Shown: positions 33,923-43,300, counted from the stretch's first letter. The stretch is DNA of 64,000 nucleotides from CAVDRM01 sp963611355 (GCA_963611355.1 CAVDRM010000004.1:23216-87215), one strand, 5' to 3'. Notes: a model not told the origin generated them from the letters alone. Translations and numbers: made by a program.

Positions 33923-35113
33923 ATGGCAAGCAAAGCAACTCCTAAAAACCCCAAGGCCGAAATTCTGGATGCGGTTCTCGCACTGGCCCGTGAAAAGGAC
34001 ATCAGCGAGGATCTTATCATCAACGCAATCGAAGAGGCTTGCAAGGCAGCCTTCCGCAAGAATCTGAAGCGCCCCGGCGCACCGATGAATCTGGCGGTCA
34101 GCCTGACTCGACAAAACGGCGTGCAGGTGTTTGCACGGAAGGTCGTTACCGAGGAAGTGGAGGACGAAAACATCCAGATTTCCTTGGAGGATGCCCGCCG
34201 CATTTCCGGCAGCTACGAAATGGGCGACATCGTGGAGATAGACGTAACGCCCGCGGACTTTGGCCGCGTGGCCGCTCAGACCGCCAAGCAGGTCATCATG
34301 CAGCGGCTGCGCGAGGCGGAGCGCGGCAAGGTCTATGATGAATTCAGCGACAAGGAAAACGAAATTCTGACGGGCATTGTTCTGAAGGCGGATGAAAAGA
34401 GCGTTCTCTTCGAGCTTGGCCGCACGCAGGGCATCATGGAAGCGTCCGAATTCCTGCCCGGCGAGGAATATCACGAAGGAGATCATCTGAAGGTGTACGT
34501 TTTGCAGGTTGCGCGTGCGGCGCGTGACGGCGGCTCGGCGGCGCAGATTCGCGTCAGCCGCTGCCATATGGGGCTGGTCAAGCGCTTATTTGAAATGGAA
34601 GTTCCCGAAATCGCCACCGGCGTTGTACAAATAAAATCCATCGCACGGGAGGCCGGCAGCCGCACCAAGATGGCCGTTGCGTCCTCCGACCCGATGATTG
34701 ACCCTGTCGGCGCCTGCGTCGGCCCCCGCGGAACGCGGGTGGACAGGGTCGTGACCGAGCTGCACGGCGAAAAAATCGATATCATCAAGTGGTCGCCCGA
34801 TCCGGCGGAGTTTGTGGCGAATGCGCTGAATCCTGCGCACGTCATTTCCGTGTTTATATCCGAAAAGGAAAAGATATGCCGCGTCGTCGTGCCGGATAAT
34901 CAGCTTTCTCTGGCCATCGGCAAGGAAGGACAGAACGCTCGTCTGGCCGCCAAACTGACCACATGGAAGATTGACATTAAGTCTCAGGCGCAGGTCGCGG
35001 AGCTTCTGCAGGCGCAGCACGGCGATATGCCGGAGCCGCAGGGCATGGTGATTGCCGACGAGTACGAGGATTATCATCCGCCCGTGATGGATGATGACGA
35101 CGAAATCATGTAA
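33923..35113 (+). CDS. nusA: transcription termination/antitermination factor NusA
   Basis: A 396-aa NusA of the short Gram-positive form. The N-terminal RNA polymerase-binding domain (EDLIINAIEEACKAAFRKN), the S1 domain (about residues 135-200), and two KH domains are visible, including DPVGACVGPRGTRVDRVV and NQLSLAIGKEGQNARLAAKL with the GxxG-type loops. The C-terminal acidic repeats of proteobacterial NusA are absent, as usual in Firmicutes; the protein ends in an acidic DDDDEIM tail. It sits between rimP and rnpM at normal spacing. Confidence 0.97.
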   Translation: MASKATPKNPKAEILDAVLALAREKDISEDLIINAIEEACKAAFRKNLKRPGAPMNLAVSLTRQNGVQVFARKVVTEEVEDENIQISLEDARRISGSYEMGDIVEIDVTPADFGRVAAQTAKQVIMQRLREAERGKVYDEFSDKENEILTGIVLKADEKSVLFELGRTQGIMEASEFLPGEEYHEGDHLKVYVLQVARAARDGGSAAQIRVSRCHMGLVKRLFEMEVPEIATGVVQIKSIAREAGSRTKMAVASSDPMIDPVGACVGPRGTRVDRVVTELHGEKIDIIKWSPDPAEFVANALNPAHVISVFISEKEKICRVVVPDNQLSLAIGKEGQNARLAAKLTTWKIDIKSQAQVAELLQAQHGDMPEPQGMVIADEYEDYHPPVMDDDDEIM

Positions 35114-35125
35114 GGCAGGGGCAGC

Positions 35126-35416
35126 ATGAAGGAGAAAAAAATCCCGCTTCGCATGTGCGTCGGATGCCGCGAAATGAAGCCGAAAAAGGAGCTCCTGCGC
35201 GTTGTCCGCTCCGCCGAGGGGGATGTGTCCATTGATTTGACGGGACGAAAGCCCGGCCGCGGCGCTTATGTATGCGCCAGTGCGGACTGCCTTGCGAAGG
35301 CCATCAAGCAGCGTCAGCTTGAAAGGGCGTTTTCCTGCTCTCTAAGCGAGGAGACCCGCCAGGGGCTGACGGACACATTGGAAAAGCTGAGAAGCGAGGA
35401 AGGCACGCATGAATGA
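35126..35416 (+). CDS. rnpM: RNase P modulator RnpM (YlxR family)
   Basis: A 96-aa DUF448 protein. The conserved core reads RMCVGCREMKPKKELLRVV, then TGRKPGRGAYVC with a further Cys in ADCLAKAIKQ; the four Cys could bind zinc. Members bind RNA, and the B. subtilis protein was shown to interact with and modulate RNase P RNA. It occupies its usual position between nusA and the L7Ae-type gene, overlapping the latter by eight bases. Confidence 0.93.
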   Translation: MKEKKIPLRMCVGCREMKPKKELLRVVRSAEGDVSIDLTGRKPGRGAYVCASADCLAKAIKQRQLERAFSCSLSEETRQGLTDTLEKLRSEEGTHE

Positions 35417-35723
35417 GCAGGCCGTGCGCGGAACGATAGGGCTGGCGATGCGGGCAGGGCAGGCCGTTATGGGGCTTGACCTTGCCGTGCGTGCCATTCG
35501 CAGCGGAAAGGCTGCTGCCGCGCTCCTGGATGCGGGCGCATCGCCGAATGCCCAAAAGCGGCTGTCGGATTCTGCTTTATTTTACAAGGTGCCGCTGTTC
35601 AGCCTGCCGGAGGGCTTGCTGGATGCGGCCTGCGGCAAAGAAGGACGCGTTGCGGCTGTGATTCTGAAGGGCGACCTTGCCCGAAAACTGATTTCCTTAA
35701 TGACCGGCGCCGAATCAAATTGA
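35409..35723 (+). CDS. L7Ae-family ribosomal protein YlxQ
   Basis: A 104-aa protein of the L7Ae/L30e/S12e/Gadd45 fold, which binds kink-turn RNA. The GLAMRAGQAVMGLDLAVRAI opening and AAALLDAGASPNAQKRLSD are typical of the YlxQ (RplGA) type in the nusA-infB operon. It is longer by about 20 residues than YbxF-type L7Ae proteins, with the C-terminal ILKGDLARKLISLM. It overlaps rnpM by eight bases and is followed by infB after 56 bases. Confidence 0.9.
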   Translation: MNEQAVRGTIGLAMRAGQAVMGLDLAVRAIRSGKAAAALLDAGASPNAQKRLSDSALFYKVPLFSLPEGLLDAACGKEGRVAAVILKGDLARKLISLMTGAESN

Positions 35724-35779
35724 GACGGCACAACATAAGTCGGAGAGACTATCGCAATTAGCGGGGGTGCAAACGTCGA

Positions 35780-38713
35780 ATGACCAAGGGAAAGCTGGCA
35801 GAAGCCACCAAGGAGCTGAATGCTCAGTCCGGAGTAATGCTGGAGGAGACAGCTCGCGTCAGGCGCAACATTGACAGCCTGCTGCAGTCGCTGCGCAAGC
35901 AAGAGGGGCTTTTTGCCCGTCAGGAGGAAGAGGCTCGCGCCAAGAAGAAGCTGGAGGAGCAGCAGCTGCTGACCCGACAGCACGCCAAGGCATGGACGAT
36001 GCCGGACGATGACATTCCGGAGCAGGAGTCTGCAGCCGAGGCAATGCCCGTTTCTTCCGCGCCGCAGGAGGTCAACGCGGATGCCCCCACGCAGGAGGAA
36101 GCCAAGTCTGAGCCTGTAAAGACGGAAGAAAAGCCTGCTGCGCTCAAGGCGCAGGAGGAGAAAAAGCCTGAGCCTGAGCAGCTGCCTGTTTCCAAGGCGG
36201 AGGATAAGACTGCCGAGCCTAAGAAGACGGAGGAAAAGGCTGCTTCGGCGCAGAAGGCGGATAATAAGCCCGCTCCCGCGAAGACCCCAGCACAGCCCGC
36301 TGCCAAGCAGCCTGCGTCCAATGCGCAGACGGCGTCCGGGCAGCAGCGTCCCCGTCAGCAGGGGCCTTACGGTCGTCCGGCCAATGCGCAGCAGGGCGGG
36401 CAGTTCGGCCGCCCCGCGAATCAGCAGGGGTCTTACGGCCGTCCCGCCAACCCGCAGGGGCCTTACGGTCGTCCGGCCAATGCGCAGCAGGGTGGGCAGT
36501 TCGGTCGTCCCGCGAATCAGCAGGGACCTTACGGTCGTCCTGCCAACCAGCAGGGGCCTTATGGCCGTCCCGCCAATGCACAGCAGGGCGGGCAGTTCGG
36601 TCGTCCCGCGCCGCGTCCCGGCATGGGCGGTCAGCGTCCGGCCGGCGCTCAGGGACAGGGCGGCTTCCAGCGCCCGCAGGGAGGCGTACAGCGTCCCGGC
36701 ATGGGTGGCAACCGTTCCGGCGGCGGCCGTCCCCGCGCCGCATCGCTTGATTTAACGCCCGTTGCGGAGAAAGAGCGTGTCAGCAATTACGACCCAAATA
36801 AGAAGCAGTACATCCGGCAGCATGACCCCGAATATGTTGCGAAGAACCGCAAGCAGCTTGTCAAGGAGAGCTTCAACGGCTACGATGATGATGTCGTGCG
36901 CGGCGGAAAGCGCTCCCGTGTCAAGAAGCCGTCCGTCCAGCAGACCATGGCGCCCATCAAAATCGAAAAGGCGTATATGACGGCGGAAACCATCACCGTC
37001 AAGGACTTAACCGAGCGCATCGGCAAGCCCGCCGGTGAAATCCTGAAGAAGCTGCTGATGCTGGGTGTCATGGCCAACATCAACAGCGAGCTGGACTTTG
37101 ATACCGCTGCCCTCGTATGCTCCGAGTTTGATGTCACCCTCGAAATGAAGCTGGATAAGACCGCCGAGGATGCCCTGAGCGAAATCAACTACGAGGACAA
37201 GGAAGAGGATTTGCAGCCCCGTCCGCCGGTTATTACCATCATGGGTCACGTTGACCACGGCAAGACGACGCTGCTGGACTATATCAGAAAGAGCAAGGTT
37301 GCTGCAGGAGAAGCGGGCGGTATCACCCAGCATATCGGCGCCTACACCGTCAGCTTGGACGGCCGCCAAATTACCTTCTTGGACACCCCCGGCCACGAGG
37401 CGTTTACTGCCATGCGTCTGCGCGGCGCACAGGCCACGGACATTGCCGTTCTGGTGGTCGCCGCGGATGACGGCGTGATGCCGCAGACCGTTGAGGCCAT
37501 CAACCATGCCAAGGCCGCTAATGTGCCGATTATCGTCGCTATCAACAAGATGGATAAGCCTGATGCCAATCCGGACCGCGTGATGCAGGACTTGACCAAG
37601 TACGGGCTCGTTCCCGAAGCGTGGGGCGGCGATACCATCATGGCGCCTGTCAGTGCCGTTACGGGGCAGGGCGTGGATGAGCTGCTAGAGCTGATTCTGC
37701 TTCAGGCCGATGTCCTTCAGCTCCGTGCCAACCCCAACCGCATGGCCTCCGGCGTCATCATTGAGGCTAAATTGGACAAGGCACGCGGCCCGTTGGCCAC
37801 GGTGCTGCTCAAGAACGGTACGCTTCATGTGGGCGACAACATCGTTGCAGGCATGGCCTCCGGCCGCGTCCGCGCCATGACCAATGACCGCGGCGAGCGC
37901 GTCCAGTCCGCCGGCCCCTCCATGCCGATTGAAATCGCCGGCTTCACCGATGTGCCGCTGGCAGGCGAGGAAATGACCGCCGTCGAAGACGACAAACTCT
38001 CCCGTCAGGTGGCTCAGGAGCGCCGCGACAAGCTCAAGGCATCCCGTGCGGCCTCCGTCAAGGTCTCTCTGGATAACCTGTTCGCCAGCATCAGCGAGGG
38101 CAAGGTTCAGAATTTGAACATCATCATCAAGGCAGATGTGCAGGGCTCGGTCGAGGCCGTCAAGCAGAGCCTCGAAAAGCTGTCTACGGAACAGGTTAAG
38201 GTACGTGTGCTGCACAGCGCTGTCGGCGCGATTACGCAGGACGACGTCAATTTGGCCTCTACCTTCAATGCCATCATTATCGGCTTTAACATCCGCCCCG
38301 ATGCCTCCGCTCGTGACGCGGCGGAAAAAGAGGGCGTTGACATTCGCCTCTACCGCATCATCTATCAGGCCATCGAAGACATTGAGAAGGCCATGAAGGG
38401 TCTGCTCGACCCCGAATTCAAAGAGGCGCTGCTGGGTCACGCACAGGTGCGCAATGTCTTCAAAATCACCGGCGCGGGCACGATTGCTGGCTGCTATGTG
38501 CAGGACGGCAAGCTCCAGCGCAACGCCTCTGTCCGCCTGCTGCGCGACAATGTGGTCGTGTTCGAGGGCAAGCTGTCCTCTCTCCGCCGCTTCAAGGATG
38601 ATGTGCGTGAAATTGCCGCCGGCTATGAGTGCGGCGTCGGTTTGGAAAACTATAACGATATCAAGGAAAACGACGTGGTCGAGTGCTTCGTCATAGAAGA
38701 AATTGAACGGTAA
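35780..38713 (+). CDS. infB: translation initiation factor IF-2
   Basis: A 977-aa GTPase that brings initiator tRNA to the 30S subunit. The G domain begins near residue 485: G1 GHVDHGKTTLL, the effector region GGITQHIGAYTV, G3 DTPGHEAF, G4 NKMD and G5 SAVTGQG. Domains II, III and the C-terminal fMet-tRNA-binding domain follow at normal length. The N-terminal half is low-complexity: an acidic/Lys-rich stretch to about residue 185, then tandem GPYGRPAN and GGQFGRPA repeats (about 192-275), then Gly/Arg-rich sequence. The IF2_N module (ITVKDLTERIGKPAGEILKK) is at about residue 404. The ATG at 35780 has GGGGGTG upstream. Confidence 0.97.
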   Translation: MTKGKLAEATKELNAQSGVMLEETARVRRNIDSLLQSLRKQEGLFARQEEEARAKKKLEEQQLLTRQHAKAWTMPDDDIPEQESAAEAMPVSSAPQEVNADAPTQEEAKSEPVKTEEKPAALKAQEEKKPEPEQLPVSKAEDKTAEPKKTEEKAASAQKADNKPAPAKTPAQPAAKQPASNAQTASGQQRPRQQGPYGRPANAQQGGQFGRPANQQGSYGRPANPQGPYGRPANAQQGGQFGRPANQQGPYGRPANQQGPYGRPANAQQGGQFGRPAPRPGMGGQRPAGAQGQGGFQRPQGGVQRPGMGGNRSGGGRPRAASLDLTPVAEKERVSNYDPNKKQYIRQHDPEYVAKNRKQLVKESFNGYDDDVVRGGKRSRVKKPSVQQTMAPIKIEKAYMTAETITVKDLTERIGKPAGEILKKLLMLGVMANINSELDFDTAALVCSEFDVTLEMKLDKTAEDALSEINYEDKEEDLQPRPPVITIMGHVDHGKTTLLDYIRKSKVAAGEAGGITQHIGAYTVSLDGRQITFLDTPGHEAFTAMRLRGAQATDIAVLVVAADDGVMPQTVEAINHAKAANVPIIVAINKMDKPDANPDRVMQDLTKYGLVPEAWGGDTIMAPVSAVTGQGVDELLELILLQADVLQLRANPNRMASGVIIEAKLDKARGPLATVLLKNGTLHVGDNIVAGMASGRVRAMTNDRGERVQSAGPSMPIEIAGFTDVPLAGEEMTAVEDDKLSRQVAQERRDKLKASRAASVKVSLDNLFASISEGKVQNLNIIIKADVQGSVEAVKQSLEKLSTEQVKVRVLHSAVGAITQDDVNLASTFNAIIIGFNIRPDASARDAAEKEGVDIRLYRIIYQAIEDIEKAMKGLLDPEFKEALLGHAQVRNVFKITGAGTIAGCYVQDGKLQRNASVRLLRDNVVVFEGKLSSLRRFKDDVREIAAGYECGVGLENYNDIKENDVVECFVIEEIER
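36355..36620 (+). repeat. in-frame tandem repeats in the IF-2 N-terminal region
   Basis: Several near-identical units of about 30-66 bases encode QQGPYGRPAN and AQQGGQFGRPAN motifs. The high DNA identity between units suggests recent expansion by slippage or recombination. Confidence 0.85.
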
Positions 38714-38799
38714 ATTGATATAAGACGGGAGCCCGTGACCGCCGGCTTTGCTCCGTGCGTCCGGGCTCTTGTCAGCCTTTAGAACGGAGGGACTTTCCA

Positions 38800-39165
38800 T
38801 TGAGCAGCTTTCGCATTGACAGAATTTCGGAGGAGGTGCGCCACGCCGTGGATGCGGCTATCCGCACCCTGAATGACCCGCGTGTGAGCGGCACTTACGC
38901 CGTCACCCGCGCCGATGTGACCCGCGACCTTCGCTATGCGAAGGTCTATGTCAGCGTATTGGAGGATGATAAGGCGGACGGCCTGATGCAGGCGCTCAAA
39001 AATGCGGCGGGCTATCTGCGCCGCGAGGTTGGTCGGCAGGTGGATTTGCGTTATACGCCAGAGCTGATTTTTGAGCGCGACCGCAATATTGCCTATGGCG
39101 CGCATATCGCACAGGTGCTGCGCGAGGTCGTGCCGGAGGACAAGGAACATCATGAAGAAATTTGA
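38800..39165 (+). CDS. rbfA: ribosome-binding factor A
   Basis: A 121-aa KH-fold protein needed for late 30S maturation and 16S rRNA 5' processing. It reads FRIDRISEEVRHAVDAAIRT, then DVTRDLRYAKVYVSVLEDD and ends with the typical ELIFERDRNIAYGAHIAQVL. The frame extends to 38755, but the TTG at 38800 has CGGAGGG at good distance and gives the family-typical N-terminus. Its end overlaps nrnA by 14 bases. Confidence 0.94.
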   Translation: MSSFRIDRISEEVRHAVDAAIRTLNDPRVSGTYAVTRADVTRDLRYAKVYVSVLEDDKADGLMQALKNAAGYLRREVGRQVDLRYTPELIFERDRNIAYGAHIAQVLREVVPEDKEHHEEI

Positions 39166-40132
39166 AAATAAGGCTGTGCTGTCCGCACTGGAGCGTGCGA
39201 ACAGCATCTTGCTGTGTACGCACGTTTCACCGGACGGCGATGCCGTCGGCTCTCTGCTTTGTGTCGGCATGGCGCTGAAAAAGCTGGGAAAGCGGGTCAT
39301 CATGGCCAGCCATGATGCTGTGCCGGAAAAGTATGCCTTTTTGCAGGACGCTGATTTGGTCGTGCCGCCGACCAGACTGAACAACGAGCGTTTTGACCTT
39401 TCATTGGCGCTCGACGCGGGGGATTTAGGCCGCATCGGAGATTGCCGCGAGGCTTTTTTGCAAGCCTCCGTTACGGCACAAATCGACCACCATGCGACCA
39501 ACCCGCGCTATGCAGACATCAACGAGGTGGACGGGACTGCAGCGGCAACGGGCTGCATCGTGCTTCGCCTGCTCCATGCGCTCGGCATCGCGTTGACTAA
39601 GGAAATGGCGGAATGTCTGTATACGGGCATCAGCACGGATACGGGGAATTTCTGTTTTGCCAATACGGATGAGGAGGCGTTCTCCGCCGCGGAGGAGCTG
39701 CTGAGGGCGAAAATCGACCTTGCGGATTTGGCACGGAAAATGCATCTGATGCATGAAAAAGAGCATGTGCAGCTTCTCGGCCGGGCGCTTTCTACCCTGC
39801 ATTTTTTTGAAAACGGCCGTGCCAGCGGGATGAAGCTTACGCAGGAGGATTATCAGGCGTTTCAAGCAAGGCCGGAGCATTCGGATAAAATCGTGAATTA
39901 CGGTCTGTATCTGAACGGCGTTTATATGACCTATTTGGCGGATGAACGCGAGAAGGGCATCACGAAATTCAGCCTCCGCGCCCTGCCGCCCTGCGATGTG
40001 AGCAAAATCGCCGCGGCCTTTGACGGCGGCGGTCATGCTTTGGCCGCGGGCTGTAAAATCGAAAAGCCGATGGCCGAGGCCTGTGCCGTCATAGAAAAGG
40101 CCATGCAGGAACAAATCGAGGCAGTGCTTTAA
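39152..40132 (+). CDS. nrnA: DHH-family phosphoesterase, NrnA-type oligoribonuclease/pAp phosphatase
   Basis: A 326-aa DHH/DHHA1 protein. The metal-binding motifs are CTHVSPDGDAVGSLL (near 22-36), the LALDAGDLGRIG segment, QIDHHATNPRYADI (DHH near 111), and the C-terminal RNA-binding DHHA1 loop FDGGGHALAAGC. NrnA degrades short RNA oligonucleotides and removes the 3' phosphate from pAp. Frames starting earlier (39071) lie inside rbfA; the ATG at 39152 has GGAGGACAAGGAA upstream. In this operon it follows rbfA and precedes truB, the common Firmicutes arrangement. Confidence 0.94.
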   Translation: MKKFENKAVLSALERANSILLCTHVSPDGDAVGSLLCVGMALKKLGKRVIMASHDAVPEKYAFLQDADLVVPPTRLNNERFDLSLALDAGDLGRIGDCREAFLQASVTAQIDHHATNPRYADINEVDGTAAATGCIVLRLLHALGIALTKEMAECLYTGISTDTGNFCFANTDEEAFSAAEELLRAKIDLADLARKMHLMHEKEHVQLLGRALSTLHFFENGRASGMKLTQEDYQAFQARPEHSDKIVNYGLYLNGVYMTYLADEREKGITKFSLRALPPCDVSKIAAAFDGGGHALAAGCKIEKPMAEACAVIEKAMQEQIEAVL

Positions 40133-40135
40133 AAA

Positions 40136-41044
40136 ATGGATGGATTTTTGAATATATTAAAGCCGCCGGGCATGTCCTCCGGCGCGGTCGTTGCGGTCGT
40201 GAAAAGGCTGCTCGGCGAAAAGGTCGGTCATGCGGGAACGCTGGATCCTGAAGCAGCGGGCGTACTGCCGCTGATGGTCGGCAGGGCGACACGGTTGCTG
40301 GACTATTTTTCGGACAAGGAAAAGGAATACGTAGCGCAAATCGCCTTCGGCTGTGCGACCGACACGCAGGATGCGCAGGGAACGGTGACGGAAACGGGCG
40401 ATGCGCTGCCTGAGCGAGCGCAGATAGAGACTGTGCTTTCCTCATTTACGGGCGAGATTATGCAGTGCCCGCCGGCCTATTCCGCCATTAAGCTGGATGG
40501 AAAGCCGCTTTATGCGCTTGCGAGGCAGGGCGAGTTTGTTCAGACTATGCCGCGCCCCGTGATGATTCATGAAATCACCTTGGGCGCGCAGGCGGGGGAA
40601 GGGGTCTATGTGCTGACGGTGCGCTGCGGGAAGGGAACATATATCCGCACCCTCTGCCATGATTTGGGACAGGCGCTCCGCTGTCCTGCCCATATGCGCT
40701 TCCTTCTGCGCACACAGTCCGGCCCGTTCCGCATAAAAAACGCAAACACCCTGGAGGAATTAACAGAGGCCGTCCGGAACGGGGAAGTGCAAAAAATGCT
40801 TCTTCCGATGGACTATCCGCTTATCCAGCTTCGCGGCATCGACATTCCGCCAAGGCTGTGGAAGCAGGCCGTGAACGGCGTGCATCTTTCGGCGCGGCTG
40901 TTCCCATTAGAGGAAAACGAACAGGCGCGGATGTACGCAAACCATGAGCTGATCGGCATTGCAAAAAGGCAAAAACAGGAAATCGTCTTTTCCGTGCTGC
41001 TCACCGGCGCAAAGGAATTTTTTGAACGGTGCAGAGCGGAATAA
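40136..41044 (+). CDS. truB: tRNA pseudouridine(55) synthase
   Basis: A 302-aa enzyme that makes pseudouridine 55 in the T-loop of tRNAs. The catalytic Asp37 is in GHAGTLDPEAAGVLPLMVG; the tRNA-binding KEYVAQIAFGCATDTQDAQG and PPAYSAIKLDGKPLYALAR follow, along with the C-terminal RCGKGTYIRTLCHDLGQAL. It starts three bases after nrnA. A ribF/ribC gene, often next, is not present: the translation block ends here. Confidence 0.96.
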   Translation: MDGFLNILKPPGMSSGAVVAVVKRLLGEKVGHAGTLDPEAAGVLPLMVGRATRLLDYFSDKEKEYVAQIAFGCATDTQDAQGTVTETGDALPERAQIETVLSSFTGEIMQCPPAYSAIKLDGKPLYALARQGEFVQTMPRPVMIHEITLGAQAGEGVYVLTVRCGKGTYIRTLCHDLGQALRCPAHMRFLLRTQSGPFRIKNANTLEELTEAVRNGEVQKMLLPMDYPLIQLRGIDIPPRLWKQAVNGVHLSARLFPLEENEQARMYANHELIGIAKRQKQEIVFSVLLTGAKEFFERCRAE

Positions 41045-41370
41045 AGGCATTGTCGCCCCCTAAACATAGGAGCAATGCAAATGTGCCCTCAGGGGACGCG
41101 CTTCCATATGCAAACGCAGGGCTGTCCGCATCGCGTTCGTCAGAGATGAGCCGTGCCATGCACATTCTGCTCCGTCGAACCGGGTTTTCTGTATGCATGA
41201 TGTTTTTCTGCCACGGCAATTTTTTGCTGACCTCAATTCTGTTTGTTATGTCGATGTCTCCTGAGTTGGTTAATGTAATACAAAAGCATAAAGGACCAGA
41301 TAAAATAGTTGACGATCGGCTGCAATAAAGCAAAGCCGATCGTCTGAAAAAGTTGACCATATTCTCTTTG
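41045..41370. other. intergenic region between truB and the ABC transporter
   Basis: About 326 bases without a convincing gene. Just after truB lies a hairpin, GCATTG (41047-41052) with CAATGC (41072-41077) and inner CCCCCT/AGGAG pairing. At the other end is the terminator at 41311-41344. A 99-codon frame on the + strand and a 119-codon frame on the - strand cross the region. Neither has a ribosome site or a family I recognise, though the - strand reading (including MARLISDERDADSPAFAYGS) has a protein-like look and may be a relic. Confidence 0.5.
41311..41344 (-). terminator. hairpin closing the ABC-transporter operon
   Basis: Perfect 11-base arms GACGATCGGCT (41311-41321) and AGCCGATCGTC (41334-41344). 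The following - strand bases (AACTATTTTATC) are only moderately T-rich. Confidence 0.72.
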
Positions 41371-42225
41371 TCAGCCTTTGATGCCCGTCATGGTGATGGA
41401 GCTGACAAATGCATTCTGGAAAATCATGTATACAATTATCATAGGGAGAACCGCTAAGGTACTTGCGGCCATCAAGAAGCCATAGTCCGTTACGTACTGA
41501 CCTTTGCATAACGCGATGAACATACTTAAAGTACGGTTGGTTTCTTTGGTGATGATAATGGTCGGCCACAGAAGGTCGTTCCATGCCCACAGCAAAACCA
41601 TAACGCCCATGGCTGTAAGAATTGAAGTGGACAGCGGAAGTAAAATCTGAGTAAAGATGCGAAGGTGCGAGCAGCCGTCAATTTTCGCAGCTTCTTCTAA
41701 TTCGGCAGGGAAGCTTAAGAAGCTTTGACGAATAAAGAAGGTAACGTTGATGCTGATAAAGTTTGGCATGATAATGCCAATCAGCTTGTCATAACCGCCC
41801 AAAGCACGCACAATGTGAAATTTAGGAATCATGGTCATGTTCTGCGGTACCATCATCATGGTTAGCACAACAAAGAAAAGAATGTTTCTGCCGGGAAAAT
41901 GAAGCCGTGCAAATGCGTAGGCTGCCATTGACGCAGTCAGAAGCTGGAAAAAGGTGATGCCGATCGCAACGATGATTGTATTGATATACGGAGAAACAAT
42001 GTTGCGCTCCCACGCACGGGCATAGCCGTCAGTCACCCATTCCTTTGGGAAGAAAGAAGGAGGAATCTGAATAACTTCGATGTTAGATTTAAAAGAGCAG
42101 AGAATCATCCATACAAAAGGGAAAATCGTAATGAAGACGCCTAAAAATAAAACGAGATAGACTCCCACACGACCGGGTGCAATTTTCCGATGCTTCCGAG
42201 GCAGTCTGCCGATGTGAACGCTCAT
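41371..42225 (-). CDS. carbohydrate ABC transporter permease (MalG type)
   Basis: A 284-aa inner-membrane protein with six hydrophobic segments. It has the EAA loop of MalG-type permeases: EEAAKIDGCSHLRIFTQILL (about residues 185-205), which docks the ATPase, and the opening VGVYLVLFLGVFITIFPFVW. The frame opens at 42270, but AAGGAGG directly before the ATG at 42225 indicates the true start. It is the last gene of the transporter; no ATP-binding subunit is encoded here, so a shared MsmX-type ATPase elsewhere is probable. Confidence 0.93.
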   Translation of the reverse strand: MSVHIGRLPRKHRKIAPGRVGVYLVLFLGVFITIFPFVWMILCSFKSNIEVIQIPPSFFPKEWVTDGYARAWERNIVSPYINTIIVAIGITFFQLLTASMAAYAFARLHFPGRNILFFVVLTMMMVPQNMTMIPKFHIVRALGGYDKLIGIIMPNFISINVTFFIRQSFLSFPAELEEAAKIDGCSHLRIFTQILLPLSTSILTAMGVMVLLWAWNDLLWPTIIITKETNRTLSMFIALCKGQYVTDYGFLMAASTLAVLPMIIVYMIFQNAFVSSITMTGIKG

Positions 42226-42241
42226 TGCTTTTCCTCCTTCC

Positions 42242-43219
42242 TTAATAATTGACCCAGCGCTTTTCGCCAATCATCTGGAAAATGGTAACAGCCAGAATGA
42301 CAAAGAACAGGAACACGGCTTTTGCACAGGCATAACCCATCTGCATATCGGCGAAAGCGGACTGATACACACCAAACACCAAGGTGCGCAGACTGTTTGC
42401 AATTGGCCCGACAGCACCTGATGTAGAGTTATCCGACATCAGATAGACCATATCGAATTGATTAAAGGCTGCAATAATGCGGGTAATCAGCAGAAAGAAA
42501 ATCGTCGGTGTAAGGAGCGGTACAGTAATCTTAAAAAATTGCTGAACGCCATTCGCACCATCGATTCTTGCGGCTTCATAATAGGTCGGAGAGATGCTCT
42601 GAAGACCGGACAAAAGAATAACGATGCAATAGCCGGCGCCTGCCCAAACGGAAATCATGCACATGCTTAACATGGTGAGGTTGGTATCGCTCATCCATGC
42701 GGGACGAATGCCGAACAGTGCGTCCAGGCAAGTATCAACGATGCCGTACTGGGAATTGAGCAGCCAGCGCCAAATCATGACGACAACGGCGGTCATGGTG
42801 ACATTGGGCAAAAAATAAACAACACGGAAGAAGCCAACGGCTTTGATTTTTGAATTCATCATCGCCGCCAGCACGATAGCGATGATCAGCGTCAGCGGTA
42901 CAGAGCCGAGAACAAACGCAAAGGTGTTGATGATTTCGGTACCGAAAGTTTTATCTTTCGTAAACATCTTGGTATAATTTTTCAGGCCGACCCAAGTCGC
43001 CGTTCCGATGCCCTTCCATTTTGTAAAAGAATAGTAGAAGGTCTGAACGATGGGAACTATAAAAAACAGGGCGATACCGACCAGAAGCGGCAGCAGAAAG
43101 AGATAAGCGACCAGTATCTCTTTTTTATCATAGCGGTTTCGATACCGCAGGGAACGCCCGGAAATTGATTTCGCAGACAACGGAGATTCCGCCTCATCAA
43201 GATAAATTATGGCAATCAT
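42242..43219 (-). CDS. carbohydrate ABC transporter permease (MalF type)
   Basis: A 325-aa permease with about six membrane segments. LVAYLFLLPLLVGIALFFIV opens the transmembrane part, and the EAA loop reads YYEAARIDGANGVQQFFKIT. Pairs with the MalG-type gene 16 bases downstream. The ATG at 43219 lacks a clear ribosome site; a TTG 13 codons later is an alternative start. It lies behind the hairpin at 43301-43341, which probably lowers its expression relative to the binding protein. Confidence 0.92.
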   Translation of the reverse strand: MIAIIYLDEAESPLSAKSISGRSLRYRNRYDKKEILVAYLFLLPLLVGIALFFIVPIVQTFYYSFTKWKGIGTATWVGLKNYTKMFTKDKTFGTEIINTFAFVLGSVPLTLIIAIVLAAMMNSKIKAVGFFRVVYFLPNVTMTAVVVMIWRWLLNSQYGIVDTCLDALFGIRPAWMSDTNLTMLSMCMISVWAGAGYCIVILLSGLQSISPTYYEAARIDGANGVQQFFKITVPLLTPTIFFLLITRIIAAFNQFDMVYLMSDNSTSGAVGPIANSLRTLVFGVYQSAFADMQMGYACAKAVFLFFVILAVTIFQMIGEKRWVNY

Positions 43220-43300
43220 GAATTAGGCGAACTGGAGAACTGGAATAGAAAAAGCGAAATTTGCCCGGCCCGGCTTGGAATTGTCAGCGTATTTTCTTTG

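Noticed and set aside
36355..36620. Repeats as a possible CRISPR-like array
   Set aside because: The repeats are in frame, without unique spacers, and encode a regular peptide motif inside infB.
37685..38800. 371-codon - strand open frame
   Set aside because: Antisense to the C-terminal half of infB; shadow composition.
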